A stretch of DNA of 64,000 nucleotides from the NCBI GenBank assembly GCA_965277055.1, contig OZ255703.1, positions 248,001-312,000 on the forward strand, written 5' to 3'. The DNA comes from CBDCHC01 sp965277055. GTDB taxonomy: Bacteria; Pseudomonadota; Gammaproteobacteria; PS1; Pseudothioglobaceae. Of the stretch, positions 17,635 through 26,283 are shown in pieces. Every line of letters begins with the position of its first letter. The stretch's first letter is position 1. The notes under the pieces are model-generated. The model had not been told where the DNA came from, made no database searches, and was given only the letters and a program-made list of their open reading frames with translations. The translations under genes and the position numbers were made by a program.

Positions 17635-18954
17635 TTAATTTCTATTAAAGTCATCATCATAACGCACAATATCATCTTCACCTGTGTAACTTCCCACTTG
17701 GGATTCTATGATAATGAGCACCTCATTTGTAGTATTTGCTAAGCGATGTAAATCCCCTGCTTTAATATAGGTTGATTCGTTTTCCCCTAGGTCAAATGTA
17801 TCATTGTTCAAAGTAATAGTAGCCGTGCCTTTTATTACTACCCAGTGTTCATTGCGGTATTTATGGCTTTGTAGGCTAATGCGTTTATGTGGGAGCACCT
17901 CTATGCGCTTAACCTTATACCCTTCATTTTCATCTAAGATAGTATAACTTCCCCACGGACGATAACCAGTAAGCCCTGTAGTTACCATTTCTGGCTGAGT
18001 GTGTTTGAGCGTTTGTACTACCTGTTTTACTTTTTGAGTGGATGATTTTGGCGCTACTAATAAAGCATCACCACTATCAATGATAATAGAATGCTCTATA
18101 TCAATAGTGCGTACTACCTTGTCACTAATAATTAAGTTATGATGTTCGTCATTAGGCAACTCTTGGGCTAAACTCTCAAAGCTCCCCACATCATTCCAGC
18201 CTGCATCTAGCGGTACTACCTTAACATTTGTTGCCCGCTCCATAACAGCATAATCAATACTATCCTCAGGAATGCTATTCATCGCTTCAGCACTAATATG
18301 TATCTTGTCGGTGCTATGAGCTAGAGCATCTTTACATGCTTGTAATATTTCGGGTGCATGCGTTTCTAAGGCTTGTAAAAACACTCCTGCCCGAAAACAA
18401 AACATACCAGAATTCCATAAATAATTCCCCTGTGCTATATATTGCTCAGCAAGGGTGAGTTCGGGTTTTTCAAAGAACCCTAATACTTCATGTTTATCAT
18501 GCTGGATGTAGCCATAGCCAGTTTCAGCATAGGTTGGGGTGATGCCCAAGGTTACTAAATGCCCCTCTTTGGCATACTGCTCTGCTTTGATTATTGTCTC
18601 ATGATAGGCATTAACATCTCTAATAAGATGATCAGATGGAGTAATAAATAATACTTCATCAGGATCAGATGATAGAGCAGCTAGTGTAATTGCTGGGGCA
18701 GTATTACGCCCTACTCCCTCCAATAAATAGGTATATTTTGAGGTACTTTGTTGCTTGATTTGTTCATCAGCTATGAAGAATAATTCTTTGTTAGTGACTA
18801 ATAACGTGTTATCGCACACAGCACTATTTCTAGTAATAGTGAGTTGGAATAATGACGTATCATCAAACAACTTGATAAATTGCTTAGGCATAAGCGTTCT
18901 GCTCAGTGGCCATAAGCGTGTACCCGCACCTCCGCACAGTACTACATTCTTCAT
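17635..18954 (-). CDS. manC: Mannose-1-phosphate guanylyltransferase / mannose-6-phosphate isomerase
   Basis: Type II enzyme with an N-terminal nucleotidyltransferase and a C-terminal cupin. The N-terminus shows VVLCGGAGTRLWPLSR and FIKLFDDTSLFQLT, with FFEKPE and NSGMF further on. The C-terminal cupin has TGYRPWGSY, VKRIEVLPHKRISLQSH and HWVVIKGTATITL. The 439 residues are a little short of the usual ~470 but keep both domains. It makes GDP-mannose for gmd and may also isomerise fructose-6-phosphate. It overlaps the adjacent epimerase gene by 4 bp. No phosphomannomutase (manB) lies in the window. Confidence 0.94.
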   Translation of the reverse strand: MKNVVLCGGAGTRLWPLSRTLMPKQFIKLFDDTSLFQLTITRNSAVCDNTLLVTNKELFFIADEQIKQQSTSKYTYLLEGVGRNTAPAITLAALSSDPDEVLFITPSDHLIRDVNAYHETIIKAEQYAKEGHLVTLGITPTYAETGYGYIQHDKHEVLGFFEKPELTLAEQYIAQGNYLWNSGMFCFRAGVFLQALETHAPEILQACKDALAHSTDKIHISAEAMNSIPEDSIDYAVMERATNVKVVPLDAGWNDVGSFESLAQELPNDEHHNLIISDKVVRTIDIEHSIIIDSGDALLVAPKSSTQKVKQVVQTLKHTQPEMVTTGLTGYRPWGSYTILDENEGYKVKRIEVLPHKRISLQSHKYRNEHWVVIKGTATITLNNDTFDLGENESTYIKAGDLHRLANTTNEVLIIIESQVGSYTGEDDIVRYDDDFNRN

Positions 18955-20018
18955 TTGCTAAAAAACTCCAAATACCAATCAATAAAGTTATTCACCCCAA
19001 CTTGGATTTCAGTATGGGGCTTATACCCCAAATTTTTCACCAGTGCATCTACATCAGCGAATGTAGCCGGTACATCCCCTGGCTGAATCGGGAGCATGTT
19101 TTTCTCGATAGTTTTGCCGAGTTTGTGTTCTATCGCCTCGATAAAGCTCATCAACTGCACTGGTGCATTATTCCCAATGTTATATATCGTCCATGGTGCA
19201 GATGATGTTGAAGGGTTGATGTCTTTGCCACTCCAGTGTTCATCTGGGCTTGCGGGGTTGTCTATGACTCGAACGATACCCTCTACAATATCATCAATAT
19301 AAGTGAAATCACGCTGCATATCACCGTAGTTAAATACATCTATCGCTCTGTTTTCCAGTGCTGCTTTGGTGAATAAAAATAGTGCCATATCTGGGCGTCC
19401 CCACGGGCCATATACGGTAAAGAACCGTAGCCCAGTGGTGCGTAAGCCAAATAAATGTGAGTAGGTATGTGCCATGAGTTCGTTAGATTTCTTACTGGCA
19501 GCATACAGGCTAATGGGGTGGTCCACACTATCACCAGTAGTAAATGGCAATACTTCATTCAGTCCATACACTGATGAACTCGACGCATATGAAAAGTTTG
19601 CCACATCATAGTTGCGTGCGTTTTCTAATAAGTTAGCAAAGCCTACGATATTGGAGTCTATATAGGCGTATGGGTTAGTGAGTGAGTAGCGCACCCCTGC
19701 TTGAGCTGCAAGGTTGCATACCCCGTCAAACTCTTGCTCTTTAAATAATATTTCAAGATTCTCTCTATCAGTCATATCTAGCTTAATAAACTGATAATTT
19801 GGGTATTTGGTACTAGTCATCAACTGGTTATACCTTATAAACTCACTAGCGCTCACTTCTGGGATGATGCCCGCATCAGTAAGTCTGCCGTACTTTACTT
19901 GTTGGTCGTAATAGTCATTGATATTATCAAGCCCTACCACCTCATCACCGCGCTCACATAAAGCATTTGCTAAGTGAAAACCAATAAAGCCAGCAGTTCC
20001 GGTAATTAATATTTTCAT
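18951..20018 (-). CDS. NAD-dependent epimerase, UDP-glucuronate 4-epimerase (CapI)-like
   Basis: Extended SDR with MKILITGTAGFIGFHLANAL, LDNINDYYDQQVKYGRL, QAGVRYSLTNPYAYIDSN and catalytic ISLYAASKKSNELMAHTYS. FFTVYGPWGRPDMALFLF is the segment typical of UDP-glucuronic acid epimerases of the CapI/LpsL group. The 355 residues fit. It would convert UDP-GlcA to UDP-GalA. No UDP-glucose dehydrogenase is in the window, so UDP-GlcA must come from elsewhere. Second gene of the operon, directly after the regulator. Confidence 0.88.
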   Translation of the reverse strand: MKILITGTAGFIGFHLANALCERGDEVVGLDNINDYYDQQVKYGRLTDAGIIPEVSASEFIRYNQLMTSTKYPNYQFIKLDMTDRENLEILFKEQEFDGVCNLAAQAGVRYSLTNPYAYIDSNIVGFANLLENARNYDVANFSYASSSSVYGLNEVLPFTTGDSVDHPISLYAASKKSNELMAHTYSHLFGLRTTGLRFFTVYGPWGRPDMALFLFTKAALENRAIDVFNYGDMQRDFTYIDDIVEGIVRVIDNPASPDEHWSGKDINPSTSSAPWTIYNIGNNAPVQLMSFIEAIEHKLGKTIEKNMLPIQPGDVPATFADVDALVKNLGYKPHTEIQVGVNNFIDWYLEFFSK

Positions 20019-20335
20019 TAATCTCTGAGTTCCTGTTTGAGTGAAGCAATTTCACTTTTTAATTTGTCATATTCTCTCATTTTCAGCTGTAAAAACTTCT
20101 TTGTTAAGTTCGATTTTTCACTGATTCCCTTTGGGGTGAGTAAATACATATATTTGATTTTATTCGTATTATTTCTAAAATTATCTACTTTTATCAAGCC
20201 TTTATCAATCAAGGCATTAAGACAAAAATTCACCTTACCCAAACTCATTCCTGAGTTTTCAGCGTGCTCTCGCTGCGAAGCAGTAGGATTATTTTCTACT
20301 GATTTGAGTACATTTATTTGTTGTTCTATATCCAA
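20018..20335 (-). CDS. MarR-family EPS-associated transcriptional regulator
   Basis: 105-residue winged-helix protein. Helix-turn-helix residues lie in TASQREHAENSGMSLGKVNFCLNALIDKGLIKV, then a wing KIKYMYLLTPKGI and a C-terminal coiled coil (KSNLTKKFLQLKMREYDKL). This pattern is that of the small EPS-associated MarR-like family (TIGR04176) commonly placed first in exopolysaccharide operons. It is the promoter-proximal gene here, one base into the epimerase. It may autoregulate the operon and the divergent rfaH; the perfect 17-bp palindrome at 20458-20474 is a candidate operator. Confidence 0.85.
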   Translation of the reverse strand: MDIEQQINVLKSVENNPTASQREHAENSGMSLGKVNFCLNALIDKGLIKVDNFRNNTNKIKYMYLLTPKGISEKSNLTKKFLQLKMREYDKLKSEIASLKQELRD

Positions 20336-20375
20336 TATTATAGTAATGAGTAGGTAAGCATACGTTTCATTCGGA

Positions 20376-20387
20376 CAGGCTACCGCA
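20376..20387 (-). promoter_or_regulatory. ops element (RfaH recruitment site) in the operon leader
   Basis: Read on the minus strand the sequence is TGCGGTAGCCTG, which fits the ops pattern with the GGTAG core used by RfaH to load onto paused RNA polymerase. It lies in the untranslated leader, about 40 bp before the first gene of the operon and 40 bp after a -10-like TATAAT. An rfaH gene starts 98 bp away in the other direction. Position, orientation and the presence of the factor agree. Confidence 0.8.
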
Positions 20388-20424
20388 CGGCATACCCTGA
20401 AGTAACCGTAGTAACATTAGTGAT

Positions 20425-20430
20425 ATTATA
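20425..20430 (-). promoter_or_regulatory. Predicted -10 box of the polysaccharide operon
   Basis: Minus-strand TATAAT, 90 bp before the first gene and upstream of the ops element. No good -35 is visible at the expected spacing, so the call rests on the -10 match and the position. An opposing plus-strand TATAAT at 20451-20456 would serve rfaH; the two cores are divergent and close to each other. Confidence 0.45.
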
Positions 20431-20457
20431 CTTATAAAAATACGCTGTGATATAATA

Positions 20458-20474
20458 TGTTCATACTATGAACA
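20458..20474. promoter_or_regulatory. Perfect 17-bp palindrome, candidate operator
   Basis: TGTTCATA-C-TATGAACA, two perfect 8-bp arms around one base. It sits just downstream of the rfaH -10-like box and upstream of the operon promoter, so a bound dimer could block both. The size suits a winged-helix dimer such as the EPS-associated MarR protein encoded at 20018-20335. Assignment of the binding protein is inference. Confidence 0.55.
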
Positions 20475-20485
20475 CAAAATAATAT

Positions 20486-20977
20486 ATGCAATTTACCCAC
20501 TGGTATGTCGCTCTCACTAAACCCCGCTCTGAGCAAATCGCTAACACCGAACTCACTAGCCAAGGCTACACCACTTACCTCCCACTCATTCACCATAAAC
20601 TACCTAAGTCTACTAAACCATTATTCCCTCGATATATTTTCATAGCCCAGGTTATGGGGCAAGACATTCGTCCTATTCGCTCTACGAAGGGCGTGGTAGG
20701 GCTGGTGCGCTTTGGTACCCACATTGCTACTATTTGCGGGGAACTCATGAGCCAACTACAACAGCGCGAGCACCTCATTAGCCAACAGTTAGCGGAAAAA
20801 GCAGCACTACATAAGGGCGACACGGTAGAAATAATAAGTGGAATATTTGAAGGCTACGAAGCAATATTTACCGAGCCAGATGGCGACAAACGAGCCTCTC
20901 TTCTACTAAAAATCATGCACACCGAACAACACATTAGCTTAGAAACTAAGCATATCCAAAAAATAGTCAAAGAGTAA
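20486..20977 (+). CDS. rfaH: Transcription antitermination factor RfaH
   Basis: NusG paralogue of 163 residues that rides on RNA polymerase after ops recruitment and raises expression of long, poorly translated operons. Motifs typical of RfaH rather than NusG: WYVALTKPRSEQIA at the start, PLFPRYIFI, STKGVVGLVRFG and FEGYEAIFTEPDGDKRASLLL in the KOW domain. It is divergent from the polysaccharide operon whose leader has the ops element. It may also act elsewhere in the genome, since RfaH in relatives controls LPS, capsule and toxin operons. Confidence 0.95.
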   Translation: MQFTHWYVALTKPRSEQIANTELTSQGYTTYLPLIHHKLPKSTKPLFPRYIFIAQVMGQDIRPIRSTKGVVGLVRFGTHIATICGELMSQLQQREHLISQQLAEKAALHKGDTVEIISGIFEGYEAIFTEPDGDKRASLLLKIMHTEQHISLETKHIQKIVKE

Positions 20978-21010
20978 AAGTGAAGATGGGTTTTATGCAA
21001 AATTTACCGC

Positions 21011-21045
21011 AAAAACTCAAAAAGAGGCTAATTTTTGAGGTTTTT
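21011..21045. terminator. Bidirectional terminator-like hairpin between rfaH and nth
   Basis: Left arm AAAAACTCAAAAA and right arm TTTTTGAGGTTTTT pair over about 13 bp with one bulge and an 8-nt loop. The T-rich arms give U tracts on either strand. It lies after rfaH and overlaps the last codons of the convergent nth gene. The stem is AU-rich, so strength is uncertain. Confidence 0.55.
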
Positions 21046-21666
21046 CTCGCCGTACTCGCACAAGTCCGCCACTGGGCACTCGTAACATAGTGGCACTCTC
21101 GCTTTACAAATATAACGCCCATGCAAAATGAGTAAATGATGTGCAGGCACTTTAAACTCATCAGGGATGAATTTAACTAGTTTTTTCTCAACCTCTAGTA
21201 CGGTTTTCCCGTGTGCAATCGCAGTACGATTAGATACGCGGTAGATATGAGTATCTACAGCAATAGTTGGTTGCCCAAAAATGGTATTTAATATTACATT
21301 AGCAGTCTTACGCCCTACTCCTGGGAGGGCCTCTAGGTCTTTACGCGTATCTGGTACTTCCCCATTGTATTTGTCAAGCAATATGCCACAAGTTTGGATG
21401 ATGTGTTTTGCCTTAGAGTTAAATAAGCCGATAGTTTTAATAGTGTCGCGCACCTTAGCCTCACCTAAATCATACATTGCCTGCGGAGTATTAGCAATTG
21501 GGAATAGTTTATCAGTGACTTGATTTACACTTTTATCAGTAGCCTGAGCAGAAAGAGTGACCGCAACCAATAGCTCAAATGGTGATGAATAATTAAGCTC
21601 AGTAGTTGGGTTTGGGTTTTGTTCGAGTAATCTTTGAAAGATTTCGTATCTAATTTCAGCGTTCAT
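21028..21666 (-). CDS. nth: Endonuclease III
   Basis: DNA glycosylase/AP lyase for oxidised pyrimidines in base-excision repair. The helix-hairpin-helix LPGVGRKTANVILN contains the catalytic Lys, and the catalytic Asp is in AVDTHIYRVSNR. The C-terminal 4Fe-4S ligands are in CKARVPLCYECPVADLC. The 212 residues and the starting pattern (EIRYEIFQRLLEQNPNPTTEL) are standard. It ends over a terminator-like hairpin shared with rfaH. Its upstream gap 21667-21835 must hold its promoter; nothing else is evident there. Confidence 0.97.
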   Translation of the reverse strand: MNAEIRYEIFQRLLEQNPNPTTELNYSSPFELLVAVTLSAQATDKSVNQVTDKLFPIANTPQAMYDLGEAKVRDTIKTIGLFNSKAKHIIQTCGILLDKYNGEVPDTRKDLEALPGVGRKTANVILNTIFGQPTIAVDTHIYRVSNRTAIAHGKTVLEVEKKLVKFIPDEFKVPAHHLLILHGRYICKARVPLCYECPVADLCEYGEKNLKN

Positions 21667-21835
21667 GTGTCAATAGTATGAAGGTTAATGCAAAGTATGC
21701 ATATATTGCTTACTATTGCTCATTATTTCGTGGATATGTTATAAGTTATTTATATTATTGTTACGTCTATAAAGTTAACACAACCCATAATAAAAAGCAA
21801 AGGGGAATATTATACCGTATATACTAAAAAAATAA

Positions 21836-23230
21836 TTAAATTATTTCCTCACTATACTGAATCAACTCTTGCCAGAGTTTGGCTTTTTCTGGGTACTGTT
21901 GTTGCAACTCGCTGAGGCATTCTTCAAACTCAGTAATAGATAAAAACCCATTTGCTCCCTCTTGAATCCGTGATTGCACTACTTCAAACCAGTATTCTTG
22001 TTCTGCTTCACTTAGGAGTTCGGGATAATTGCGTGCTTTAAAATGAGTGAATAGTTGTTGTAAAGATGCATCTTTAAATACAGGTTGCATTTGAGCAATT
22101 TGCTCACGCGTACTACTGGTAATATTCTGCGCTACTGCTTTATCCGCATTACTTAAAAACCCATTATACAGCCATTGCTCAGGGTCACTTGCTGGAGTAA
22201 ATTCATTCTTGGCAAAGACACTAGTGATTTTATTATGAATTTCTACTTGATGCTTTAAAATAAACTCTAAATTCTGCGTAGTTTGCTCCATATCAATCTG
22301 CAGGTGCTCGCATGTACGTTGGTCTAACTTATGTACATTGGGCACAAACATTGGGCTTTTATTAGGGTGTAACTCCTTGATATCTAAGCGCTCTACTCCT
22401 TGTGGTAAGTCAGCTTGTTTAGAAAAGATTAAAAATTGTAACTCCTCTACAGAAAGTTCTAATAACACACTTGGATCAACATCAAGATTAAAAATAATAA
22501 AATTACCCAGCTCTGTTTTGCCGAGTGCAGTGCATCTTCTTGTGCATCCTAACGTTGCGCGATACATACCTGAAGTATGCAGTATTGGGGTAAATAACTC
22601 AAGGGTTGCATTTACTTGCTGCTTAGTACGTAATGATAGTGCATAGTCAAAAAGTTTTGGCTGTGCTGTTTTAATGAGTTTCGCAATCGCAATGCTCGCC
22701 CGCACATCTTCTAAGGCATCATGTGCTTGTTGGGCAATACCATTAACCCCAGTTAAATGTTCTAATTTAAAGCTCGGTGCACCATCAATATGATGCCAGT
22801 GCATAGTTTCGGGTTTGAGCGCATAGCACATCCGTACTACATCTAGTAAATCCCAGCGTGCATTACCATGTTGCCATGCCCAAGCGTATGGATCATAAAA
22901 ATTTCTATAGAGCGTATAGCGGGTGATTTCATCATCAAAACGAATGTTGTTATATCCTACTGTAATAGTACCTGGAGTACTCAACTCATGGTGAATACTT
23001 GCAATACATTCACGTTCTATAATGCCTTTTTCTTTGCATTCTTTTGGTGAAATACCAGTAATATTACATGCTCTAGGGTCTGGTAAACTATCATAGGAAG
23101 GTGCACAATAAAGTGTTTGTTCTTGTAGAATATTTAGCTCATCATCAGTACGAATGCCAGCAAATTGAGCGATTCGGGCATTTTTAGGCAATGCACCAAA
23201 GGTTTCGTAGTCATAAAAATAAAAGCTCAT
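21836..23230 (-). CDS. sbcB: Exodeoxyribonuclease I
   Basis: 3'-5' exonuclease on single-stranded DNA used in mismatch repair and recombination. The DEDDh core begins FYFYDYETFGALPKNARIAQFAGIRT (Asp and Glu metal ligands). GYNNIRFDDEITRYTLYRNFYDPYAWAW and AHDALEDVRASIAIAKLI carry the later acidic residues and the catalytic His. The C-terminal EYWFEVVQSRI segment matches the SH3-like/helical region of ExoI. The 464 residues are the expected size. It starts 2 bp after metF and is likely co-transcribed with it. Confidence 0.95.
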   Translation of the reverse strand: MSFYFYDYETFGALPKNARIAQFAGIRTDDELNILQEQTLYCAPSYDSLPDPRACNITGISPKECKEKGIIERECIASIHHELSTPGTITVGYNNIRFDDEITRYTLYRNFYDPYAWAWQHGNARWDLLDVVRMCYALKPETMHWHHIDGAPSFKLEHLTGVNGIAQQAHDALEDVRASIAIAKLIKTAQPKLFDYALSLRTKQQVNATLELFTPILHTSGMYRATLGCTRRCTALGKTELGNFIIFNLDVDPSVLLELSVEELQFLIFSKQADLPQGVERLDIKELHPNKSPMFVPNVHKLDQRTCEHLQIDMEQTTQNLEFILKHQVEIHNKITSVFAKNEFTPASDPEQWLYNGFLSNADKAVAQNITSSTREQIAQMQPVFKDASLQQLFTHFKARNYPELLSEAEQEYWFEVVQSRIQEGANGFLSITEFEECLSELQQQYPEKAKLWQELIQYSEEII

Positions 23231-23231
23231 A

Positions 23232-24041
23232 CTACAGTAGCGACTGTGCCAACTCTAGGTTTGGATGAGTGTTATTCATACTATAAAAATGAAACTCCTC
23301 TACTCCTTCTGCTTTTAAATTGTAGCATAAGTTCTGTACCACTTCATAGCCAAATTTAATTTTATCTTCCGCAGTTAAACTATGCATTTTTTCATTAAGC
23401 CAACGCGGAATTTCCGCTCCGCACATTGCTGAAAATCTCACTACATTATCAAAATTGGTAATCGGCATAATACCTGGTATGATGTTTTTTTCACTAATCT
23501 GAGATACTGCATCTCTGAAATATAAAAAGCTATCAATATTATAAAAATACTGAGTGATAGCGTTATCTGCAAGTTGTAATTTCTCTATAAAATAATCCAT
23601 ATCACTGGCATATGACTGTGCTTGTGGATGTTTTTCAGGGTAGCCAGCTACAGTTAAGTGAAAGCTATCAGCAAATTCTTCGCGGATAAATCGCACTAAA
23701 TCAATTGCATGATGAAAATCGCCAATATCTCTTACTCCCGAAGGAATGTCACCTCTTAAGGTAACTAGGCGTTTCACTCCCATATCTTGGTAGTGTTGCA
23801 AAATCGAGTGAATACTTGCTACTTCACTCCCAATACACGATATATGAGGCACTGCACAACTTTGATGAGTTTTGATGATGTGTGCTACCGTATCACTAGT
23901 ACTTTCTCTCGTTGTACCACCTGCACCAAAAGTCACTGAGAAATATTCAGGACTAACACTGTTGAGCTGGGTAATAACTTCATCCAAACGTTTACGCGCA
24001 TCATCACTGCGAGGTGGGAAAAATTCAAAACTAATCTTCAT
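23232..24041 (-). CDS. metF: Methylenetetrahydrofolate reductase
   Basis: FAD enzyme that reduces 5,10-methylene-THF to 5-methyl-THF for methionine synthesis. It has the start MKISFEFFPPRSDDARKRL (catalytic Glu in EFFPP), FSVTFGAGGTTRESTSDTV, RLVTLRGDIPSG, and AGYPEKHPQAQS. The 269 residues fit the bacterial short form. It begins 60 bp from the divergent lspA gene. Together with sbcB it forms a two-gene minus-strand unit. Confidence 0.95.
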   Translation of the reverse strand: MKISFEFFPPRSDDARKRLDEVITQLNSVSPEYFSVTFGAGGTTRESTSDTVAHIIKTHQSCAVPHISCIGSEVASIHSILQHYQDMGVKRLVTLRGDIPSGVRDIGDFHHAIDLVRFIREEFADSFHLTVAGYPEKHPQAQSYASDMDYFIEKLQLADNAITQYFYNIDSFLYFRDAVSQISEKNIIPGIMPITNFDNVVRFSAMCGAEIPRWLNEKMHSLTAEDKIKFGYEVVQNLCYNLKAEGVEEFHFYSMNNTHPNLELAQSLL

Positions 24042-24100
24042 ATGCTGAATATGAATGAGGCTTAAATTGTATAATTATACCTTTTTTTGCTCTACTCGCA

Positions 24101-24565
24101 TTGACCCGCATTCACTACTTCTTAATTGCTATCGCTTTGATTATCTTAGATCAACTATCTAAGCAAAGTATCAGTTCATTTATGACCTTAGGTGAAAGTA
24201 TTGAAGTTGTATCTGGATTTTTTAATTTGAGTTATGTGCATAATACTGGGGTAGCATTTAGCTTCTTAGCGGAGTATGAGTTCTCGCGCTATATCTTGCC
24301 GCTTATTTCTATTGTTGCGAGTGTGTTGATCATCCTATGGATGCTAAAACCACATACCACTCTTCGCATGCTTGCACTTTCACTGATTTTAGCAGGAGCA
24401 TTTGGTAATTTTATCGACCGATTATTATTTGGTTATGTAATTGATTTTATTCACTTGTATTATGAATCATATCATTTTGCAGTATTTAATATTGCCGATA
24501 GTGCCATTACTATTGGGGTGATTTTATTTTTATTTAGCAAAGAGTTACCCGCCCATGAGCACTAG
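24101..24565 (+). CDS. lspA: Prolipoprotein signal peptidase (signal peptidase II)
   Basis: Inner-membrane aspartyl protease that cleaves lipoprotein signal peptides after lipidation, required for the lipoproteins encoded in the Rhs locus. Four hydrophobic segments are visible. Conserved boxes are LDQLSKQ, YVHNTGVAFSF, GAFGNFIDRLLFGYVIDFI (catalytic Asp115) and FAVFNIADSAIT (catalytic Asp133). No ATG precedes the first transmembrane segment; a TTG at 24101 gives 154 residues and is the best start. It overlaps the next gene by 11 bp. Confidence 0.95.
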   Translation: MTRIHYFLIAIALIILDQLSKQSISSFMTLGESIEVVSGFFNLSYVHNTGVAFSFLAEYEFSRYILPLISIVASVLIILWMLKPHTTLRMLALSLILAGAFGNFIDRLLFGYVIDFIHLYYESYHFAVFNIADSAITIGVILFLFSKELPAHEH

Positions 24566-25508
24566 TTGTATTATCATTGGTGGTGGAATTACTGGGCTAA
24601 CCACTGCCTATGAATTAGTAAAAAAAAATATCAAGGTCACTATTATTGAAAACCATCCTAATGGGAAAGGCTCTTCTTCTTGGGCAGGGGCAGGAATCAT
24701 TAGCACACTCTACCCTTGGAAATATGATGACTTTGCCAATGAACTAAGTCAAACTTCCCAAGCATTATATCCAGAATTTGCCAGAGAACTCAAAGAAGTC
24801 TCGGGAATTGACCCAGAGTATGAGCGCTGTGGCTTACGTATGCATGATGAGTTTACTTCACCTGAAGCAATAAAATGGCTAACACAATGGAAATTAACTT
24901 ACACACTAAGTGATAATAAAGCATTATTTGATGTGGCACATATTCGCAATAACCGATTGCTAGAATCTCTCAAAAAATACTTAGCAATTCATGGAGTACA
25001 ATATATTACTCACACCGTAAAAGCGCTCACCATAGAGCATGGCGTAGTCATAGGTGCTGATGAGTATCGGGCAGATTTCATCGTACTCTGTACGGGTAGC
25101 TGGACTAACGCACTTATTGATACCCCCTCTCCTATCTACCCAGTAAAAGGGGAAATGATTACCGTACAAGACACACATAATATTGTTAAGCATATTGAAC
25201 TCAAAAATGGGCAATATCTCGTTCCTAGGAAAGATGGAACTCTACTCGTTGGTAGCACTATGGAGCAAGTGGCATTTGATACTACTCTGAGCCATAAAGC
25301 AGAACTTAAATCATTTCTAGTAGATTTATACCCTGAATTTACCAATGCTCCCATTACCCATCATTGGTGTGGATTCCGCCCTGGAAGTAAGCGTATTCAT
25401 ATTGCACAACATCATATCTATGATAATGTATATCTTAATACTGGGCATTTTCGCAATGGGATAAATACTTCTCCTGCAGGTGCTAAAATACTTGCATCAC
25501 TTATATAA
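24555..25508 (+). CDS. FAD-dependent amino-acid oxidase, ThiO/DadA-like
   Basis: 317-residue D-amino-acid oxidase-type flavoprotein. The FAD-binding IIIGGGITGLTTAYELVKK lies at the N-terminus, GSSSWAGAGIIS is the second FAD contact region, and PVKGEMI, LVPRKDGTLLVGSTMEQ and NTGHFRNGINTSPAGA match glycine oxidase (ThiO). ThiO would provide iminoglycine for the thiazole half of thiamine. A gene with a ThiE-like domain lies at 30310, but they are not in one operon. A DadA-type D-amino acid dehydrogenase is the alternative. Confidence 0.82.
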   Translation: MSTSCIIIGGGITGLTTAYELVKKNIKVTIIENHPNGKGSSSWAGAGIISTLYPWKYDDFANELSQTSQALYPEFARELKEVSGIDPEYERCGLRMHDEFTSPEAIKWLTQWKLTYTLSDNKALFDVAHIRNNRLLESLKKYLAIHGVQYITHTVKALTIEHGVVIGADEYRADFIVLCTGSWTNALIDTPSPIYPVKGEMITVQDTHNIVKHIELKNGQYLVPRKDGTLLVGSTMEQVAFDTTLSHKAELKSFLVDLYPEFTNAPITHHWCGFRPGSKRIHIAQHHIYDNVYLNTGHFRNGINTSPAGAKILASLI

Positions 25509-25527
25509 CACTATCACTCATCAGCCT

Positions 25528-26283
25528 ATGCTTACCAAAAGAATAATTCCTTGCCTTGACGTTGATAATGGTCGTGTAGTTAAAGGTGTAAATTTTGTTG
25601 ATATTATCGACGCTGGTGATCCGGTAGAAGTTGCTAAACAATATAGTAAAGCAGGTGCAGATGAAATTACCTTTTTAGATATTACTGCCAGTAGTGATAA
25701 TAGAGCGACCATAGTAGATATGGTTCGCCGTATTGCTGAGCAAGTATTTGTCCCACTTACAGTAGGTGGTGGGGTGCGAACAAATGCAGATGTAAAAACA
25801 CTATTAAACGCTGGAGCTGATAAAGTAGCAGTTAATTCAGCAGCAATTTATAACCCAGCACTCATTAAGGAACTCTCGCTAGAATTTGGTAATCAATGTA
25901 TTGTTATTGCCATTGATGCAAAGTTTAATGGGTCAGAATATGAGGTTTATACGCATGGCGGGAGAAAGCCCACTGGGCTTAATGCTATAGATTGGGCGGT
26001 ACAAATGACCAAAGATGGGGCAGGAGAAGTACTACTCACCTCTATGGATAGAGATGGCACCAAAATAGGCTTTGATTTAGAACTCACCAAACAAGTTAGT
26101 AGTGCAGTAGAGACCCCTGTAATAGCCAGTGGTGGCGTAGGTAACTTAGATCACATGGTAGAGGGTATTGCCCAAGGTGAGGCAAGTGCAGTGCTCGCTG
26201 CGAGCATTTTTCACTTTGGTACGCACTCAATTAAGGAAACCAAAGAATATATGCACTCAAACGGAATTAACGTACGCTTATGA
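25528..26283 (+). CDS. hisF: Imidazole glycerol phosphate synthase cyclase subunit
   Basis: (beta/alpha)8 cyclase half of IGP synthase; uses ammonia from HisH to form IGP and AICAR. MLTKRIIPCLDVDNGRVVKGVNF (catalytic Asp in LDVD), TVGGGVRTNADV, AIDAKF and VIASGGVGNLDHM are all diagnostic. I start it at ATG 25528, giving 251 residues as in the family. The frame is open further upstream, but the added residues would overlap the oxidase gene and match nothing. It ends in an ATGA overlap with polA. Other his genes are not in the window. Confidence 0.96.
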   Translation: MLTKRIIPCLDVDNGRVVKGVNFVDIIDAGDPVEVAKQYSKAGADEITFLDITASSDNRATIVDMVRRIAEQVFVPLTVGGGVRTNADVKTLLNAGADKVAVNSAAIYNPALIKELSLEFGNQCIVIAIDAKFNGSEYEVYTHGGRKPTGLNAIDWAVQMTKDGAGEVLLTSMDRDGTKIGFDLELTKQVSSAVETPVIASGGVGNLDHMVEGIAQGEASAVLAASIFHFGTHSIKETKEYMHSNGINVRL

